A DNA stretch of 51,099 nucleotides. It comes from Nemertoderma westbladi. Its lineage: Eukaryota; Xenacoelomorpha; Nemertodermatida; Nemertodermatidae. Positions 50,200-51,099 of this stretch are shown here, piece after piece; positions within the stretch are counted from its first letter, which is position 1; every line of letters begins with the position of its first letter. The notes beneath the pieces are model-generated. The model had not been told where the DNA came from and ran no database searches. It saw only the letters and a list, made by a program, of their open reading frames with translations. The stretch lies in NCBI GenBank assembly GCA_032718475.1, contig JAUCBJ010001231.1, forward strand, positions 1-51,099, in the 5' to 3' direction. Made by a program: the position numbers and the translations under genes.

Positions 50200-51099
50200 C
50201 TCCTACCGGTATTGATAGCTAGATTCAAAGAATATTATTATTTCTCCCATTTTATACGTGTAACGGAGGCCGATACTTTGATACTAACAAGTTCGTTCGC
50301 ATTCAAAATACCACCAATATTACTTATAAGATTTATATAGGATCATGAAGTAGAGGAAAGAGTGGAATTTAAGGAAGTATTGTATCCTGTCTGAGGTGCA
50401 TATAATAATTGTCCGCGATATTTCCATGTAAACTAGTTATCTGAAAATATTATATTATGATTAGGAAATATAGGAAGTATCGTATGTATTCATATTTAGG
50501 AAGTTTAAAAGTGTATATATATATTATTTTTTTATTGTTTCAGCACCGTATTATAGTATGGGTAACTGACTATTATAGCCTACCCGTATTATAAATATAA
50601 ACCACCAAACACACAATGACGATGATATTTTTCTCTGATTTTTTTATTTTCATTATTTTGTAGGTGCAATTTTTCTTCGCTTAACCGCGACGCGGTATTA
50701 TTTTATTTGAAGAAATAACCTGATCCCATAAAAAAGCAATTAGGAAGTCTGAAATAGTTATATTATATTATTTTTTATTTTTTTGTTTCAGTGGTGACTG
50801 TGACTGGCCCTATAGCCTACCTGTCTGTTCTGCAATATTATATTTTCTTATGGTGGATAATGATGTAAATGATTTTAGAATTTCATTTAAGAATTTTGAT
50901 CAAATAATTTAGCATAGCATAGCTTCCAAATATATGCTGTAAACTAGGAGTCATGGTCGGACCAATCTTAAAATATCTTTAATTACATAAATAACCTAAT
51001 ATGTTTTTGCCGGCCACTAACTATAACCCGCGATAATTTGTCTTTATTTTTTCTCTTTGTAGGTGCAATTTAATTCACTATGTTTATTAGCAATAACCG
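50200..51099 (+). repeat. AT-rich region with direct repeats ending in acceptor-like sequence; no gene
   Basis: Two related units: TTTTATTGTTTCAG..ATAGCCTACC at about 50525-50585 and TTTTTTGTTTCAG..ATAGCCTACC at about 50770-50822; likewise TTTTGTAGGTGCAATTTTTC (50657) and TTTGTAGGTGCAATTTAATTC (51056). The pyrimidine-AG ends resemble splice acceptors, but no open exon follows them. I see no ORF. Confidence 0.5.

Noticed and set aside
1-51099. Bacterial or viral operon
   Set aside because: The frames are broken, intron signals are present, and every strong ORF belongs to an animal-type retrotransposon; no bacterial promoter or ribosome-site pattern was seen.

Overview
The window is animal nuclear DNA, most likely from a marine invertebrate. 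It is almost entirely a nest of retrotransposons: L2/CR1-like and RTE-like LINEs, a Ty3/gypsy LTR element and a BEL/Pao LTR element. There is no operon structure, there are splice-like junctions, and no rRNA, tRNA or CRISPR array was recognised. The species cannot be named from the sequence.

Layout. 1-1000 holds a likely host terminal exon on the minus strand. 1000-2125 is a decayed L2/CR1 LINE with an N-terminal 2A (StopGo) motif and PHD-like cysteines. 2702-4960 is the 5' half of a second L2/CR1 LINE, and its 3' half resumes at 41720. A minus-strand Ty3/gypsy element (4961-41714, 288-bp LTRs, 5-bp target duplication CAACC) splits that LINE. Inside the gypsy pol lies a 5'-truncated plus-strand RTE-like LINE (RTE-a, 8028-39094, 12-bp target duplication). 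Inside RTE-a lies a full-length minus-strand RTE-like LINE (RTE-b, 8540-38861, 9-bp duplication). Inside RTE-b is an unclassified insert 'E' flanked by a perfect 88-bp direct duplication. E carries a two-exon zinc-knuckle gene and a piece of another BEL/Pao element.

A tandem duplication of about 7.7 kb (9454-17149, repeated from 17147 to 40377) then copied part of RTE-b, all of E, the RTE-a tail and part of gypsy gag. Last, a 14.07-kb BEL/Pao element (18596-32664) entered the second copy. Its two 540-bp LTRs differ at one position by eye, and the empty target site survives in the first copy at 10898-10902.

The most interesting item is this young BEL/Pao element. It has gag and pol (protease, RT, RNase H, integrase, DUF5641-like tail). 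It also has a roughly 1,000-residue low-complexity extension before the gag core, a 17-copy hairpin minisatellite after pol, and an intact 848-codon third ORF. That ORF looks like a DEDD-type 3'-5' exonuclease followed by three CCHC zinc knuckles. Four of the five frame changes in gag-pol lie on homopolymer runs.

The right flank (43.3-51.1 kb) has inverted L2 3' ends, gene-like exon fragments, a 162-bp palindrome-centred satellite, a G15/C19 hairpin and one more RTE fragment. All assignments rest on reading motifs and junctions by eye; no database search or alignment program was used.
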